A stretch of DNA of 64,000 nt, taken from Streptomyces triculaminicus (GTDB lineage Bacteria; Actinomycetota; Actinomycetes; Streptomycetales; Streptomycetaceae). Where the stretch lies: NCBI RefSeq assembly GCF_017349075.1, contig NZ_JAFMOF010000004.1, forward strand, positions 620,001-684,000, written 5' to 3'. A program made the translations under genes and the position numbers. Shown here piece after piece: positions 62,135 through 64,000 of this stretch. The notes below the pieces were generated by a model. That model had not been told where the DNA came from. It searched no databases and saw only the letters and a program-made list of their open reading frames with translations. Position 1 is the stretch's first letter. Each line of letters opens with the position of its first letter.

Positions 62135-63177
62135 GGACCGCGCTGACCGAGCTGGTGGGCGTCCGGTACCCGGTCGTGCAGACCGGCATGGGCTGGGTGG
62201 CCGGCCCCCGCCTGGTGACCGCGGCGGCCGAGGCGGGGGCGCTCGGCATCCTGGGGTCCGCGACCATGTCCCCCGACCGGCTGCGGGCGGCCGTGCGCGA
62301 GGTGCGCTCGCGCACGGACCGCCCGTTCGGGGTGAACCTGCGGGCGGACGCGGGCGACGCCGCCGAGCGCGTACGGATCCTCGTCGAGGAGGGGGTGCGG
62401 GTCGCGTCCTTCGCACTGGCGCCCTCCCGGGAGCTGATCGCCCGGCTCAAGGACGCCGGGGTCCTCGTCATGCCGTCCGTCGGGGCCCGGCGGCACGCCG
62501 AGAAGGTGGCGGCCTGGGGCGCGGACGCGCTCGTCGTGCAGGGCGGCGAGGGCGGCGGGCACACCGGGCGGGTGGCGACGTCGGTGCTCGTCCCCCAGGT
62601 GGTGGACGCGGTCGGGGTCCCCGTCGTGGCCGCCGGCGGCTTCCGCGACGGGCGCGGCCTGGTCGCGGCCCTCGCCTACGGCGCCTGCGGCATCGCCATG
62701 GGCACCCGCTTCCTGCTCACCTCCGACAGCACCGTCCCGGCGGCGGTGAAGGCCGCCTACCTCGCCGCGTCGGTCACGGACGTCACCGTCACCACCAAGG
62801 TCGACGGCCTCCCGCACCGCGTGCTGCGCACACCGTTCGTCGCCTCGCTCGAGCGCGCGGGCCGCGTGGGCACGCTGCTGCGGGCCCTGCGGCACGCCGC
62901 CGCCTTCCGCCGGCTCTCGGGCATGAGCGCCCGGAGCATGCTGCGCGACGGCCTGGCCATGCGGCGCGGCACGGACCTGTCCTGGGGCCGGGTCCTGCTG
63001 GCGGCGAACACGCCGGTGCTGCTCAGGGCCGCGATGGTGGAGGGCCGCACCGACCTCGGCGTGATGTCCGCCGGGCAGGTGGCGGGGGTGATCGAGGACC
63101 TGCCCTCGTGCGCCGAGCTGCTCGAGTCGATCATGGCGGAGGCGCACGGGACGCTGCGCCGCCTGGCCACCCCGTAG
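62131..63177 (+). CDS. ipdC: IpdC, nitronate monooxygenase-like flavoprotein
   Basis: A 348-residue FMN-dependent TIM barrel of the nitronate monooxygenase/2-nitropropane dioxygenase family. VRYPVVQTGMGWVAGPRLVTAAAEAGALGILGS starts the barrel. GADALVVQGGEGGGHTGRVATSVLVPQVVDAV and VPVVAAGGFRDGRGLVAALAYGACGIAMGTRFL hold the FMN phosphate loops. In steroid catabolism IpdC is a reductase acting on a hydroxy-HIP CoA ester. The GTG at 62131 overlaps ipdB. It ends 11 bp before the convergent thiolase gene. Confidence 0.88.
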   Translation: MRTALTELVGVRYPVVQTGMGWVAGPRLVTAAAEAGALGILGSATMSPDRLRAAVREVRSRTDRPFGVNLRADAGDAAERVRILVEEGVRVASFALAPSRELIARLKDAGVLVMPSVGARRHAEKVAAWGADALVVQGGEGGGHTGRVATSVLVPQVVDAVGVPVVAAGGFRDGRGLVAALAYGACGIAMGTRFLLTSDSTVPAAVKAAYLAASVTDVTVTTKVDGLPHRVLRTPFVASLERAGRVGTLLRALRHAAAFRRLSGMSARSMLRDGLAMRRGTDLSWGRVLLAANTPVLLRAAMVEGRTDLGVMSAGQVAGVIEDLPSCAELLESIMAEAHGTLRRLATP

Positions 63178-63188
63178 GCCTCCGCCGC

Positions 63189-64000
63189 TCAGAGCCGTTC
63201 GATGATCGTGACGTTGGCCTGGCCGCCGCCCTCGCACATCACCTGCAGGCCGTAGCGGCCGCCGGTGCGCTCCAGTTCGTACAGGAGCGTGGTCATCAGC
63301 CGGGCGCCGCTCGCGCCCAGCGGGTGGCCGAGGGAGATCGCGCCACCGTTGACGTTGACCCGGCCGGGGTCGGCGCCGGTCTCGTGGATCCAGGCCAGCA
63401 CCACGGACGCGAACGCCTCGTTGATCTCGACGAGGTCGATGTCGTCGAGCGTCATGCCGGCCCTCTTCAGCGCGTACGCGGTCGCGGGGATCGGCGCGGT
63501 CAGCATGCGGATGGGGTCCTCGCCGCGGACGGACAGATGGTGGATCCGGGCGCGCGGGGTCAGGCCGTGGTCCCGCACGGCGCGCTCGCCGGCCAGCAGC
63601 AGGACGGCGGCGCCGTCGGATATCTGAGAGGAGAGGGCCGCTGTCAGCCGCCCGCCGGACACCACGGGCTCGAGGGCGGCCATCCTCTCCAGGGTGGTGT
63701 CCCGGCGCGGTCCCTCGTCGGCGGTCATGCCGCCGTAGGGGGCGATCTCGCGGTCGAAGCGGCCCTCGTCGGCGGCGCGCACCGCCCTTCGGTGCGAGGC
63801 GAGGGCGAACTCCTCCATCCGCCCCCGGGTGATCCCCCATTTGTGGGCGATGAGTTCGGCGCCGTGGAACTGGTCGACGGGCCGGTCGCCGTAGCGTTCC
63901 CGCCAGCCACGGGAGCCCGCGAACGGGCCCTGCGCCAGGCCCAGCGGCTCGGTGGCCCGGCGGGCGGCGTAGGCGATGGGGATCTGCGACATGTTCTGCA
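63189..64000 (-). CDS. fadA6: FadA6-like acetyl-CoA acetyltransferase, N-terminal part beyond window
   Basis: The visible ~270 residues are the C-terminal two-thirds of a thiolase. DLVEINEAFASVVLAW, the catalytic His in GGAISLGHPLGASGAR and the second catalytic Cys in LQVMCEGGGQANVTIIE are intact. The nucleophilic Cys loop lies beyond the window edge. An ATG at 63992 is within the conserved NMSQIPIA segment and is not the real start. In mycobacteria FadA6 does the thiolytic step after IpdAB, and its gene lies just beyond ipdC on the opposite strand, as here. Confidence 0.85.
   Translation of the reverse strand, partial: QNMSQIPIAYAARRATEPLGLAQGPFAGSRGWRERYGDRPVDQFHGAELIAHKWGITRGRMEEFALASHRRAVRAADEGRFDREIAPYGGMTADEGPRRDTTLERMAALEPVVSGGRLTAALSSQISDGAAVLLLAGERAVRDHGLTPRARIHHLSVRGEDPIRMLTAPIPATAYALKRAGMTLDDIDLVEINEAFASVVLAWIHETGADPGRVNVNGGAISLGHPLGASGARLMTTLLYELERTGGRYGLQVMCEGGGQANVTIIERL

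Overview
The window is high-GC actinomycete DNA, most probably from a Streptomyces. The evidence is the extreme third-position GC, many GTG starts, 4-bp ATGA/GTGA gene overlaps, twin-arginine and lipoprotein export signals, Streptomyces-type families (DUF6397, paired EshA-like family 2B encapsulin shells, LysX fusion) and a probable nickel-regulator (Nur) box. It is chromosomal in character. I saw no transposase, integrase, CRISPR array, rRNA or convincing tRNA. No stretch over 300 bp lacks a gene.

Layout. 1-3.6 kb: lactate oxidation genes lutA (partial), lutB and lutC with an overlapping family III CoA-transferase. 3.7-7.3 kb: a GDSL hydrolase, then an ABC multidrug-type exporter divergent from a MarR regulator with a palindromic operator between them. 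7.4-9 kb: a secreted PNGase A-like amidase. 9.2-12.9 kb: a heterodimeric ABC exporter with one degenerate ATP site. 12.9-19.7 kb: a membrane metal-dependent hydrolase, a DEAD/H helicase, acyl-CoA thioesterase II, DUF6397, an orphan roadblock/LC7 protein, a PPOX oxidoreductase and a small hypothetical. 19.9-24.1 kb: a phosphoesterase, MFS and beta-propeller-like operon converging on a fatty acid desaturase. 24.4-30 kb: an SNF2 helicase/SWIM protein pair, an LPSG-repeat membrane protein and a secreted PI-PLC-like phosphodiesterase. 30.2-34.6 kb: a phosphodiester glycosidase and two tandem encapsulin shell genes without visible cargo. 34.6-43.5 kb: a small membrane protein, lysX, and a five-gene nickel/peptide-type ABC importer. 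43.6-54.2 kb: a LacI-controlled N-glycan utilisation locus (ABC sugar importer, GH5, GH85 and GH38). 54.3-57.9 kb: an unusual protein joining an extracytoplasmic alpha/beta hydrolase to an ABC ATPase, plus its permease. 57.9-64 kb: a steroid CD-ring (HIP-CoA) degradation locus with the same order as the mycobacterial echA20-ipdABC-fadA6 region.

How the parts work together. The secreted PNGase A and the GH85/GH38/GH5 set with its own sugar ABC importer would release, import and trim N-glycans of eukaryotic glycoproteins. The last locus would turn the steroid CD-ring remnant into acyl-CoAs. The importer at 38.4-43.5 kb is probably for nickel, judged from a near-consensus Nur box over its promoter.

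A caution for users of this sequence: five genes between 36.8 and 49.4 kb (lysX, the nikD-like ATPase, the nikA-like binding protein, the lacI-type regulator and the GH85 enzyme) are each broken by a single-base length change in a G/C homopolymer. In each case one base restores a full-length protein. I saw no such breaks elsewhere in the window, so a patch of assembly error is the simplest explanation.
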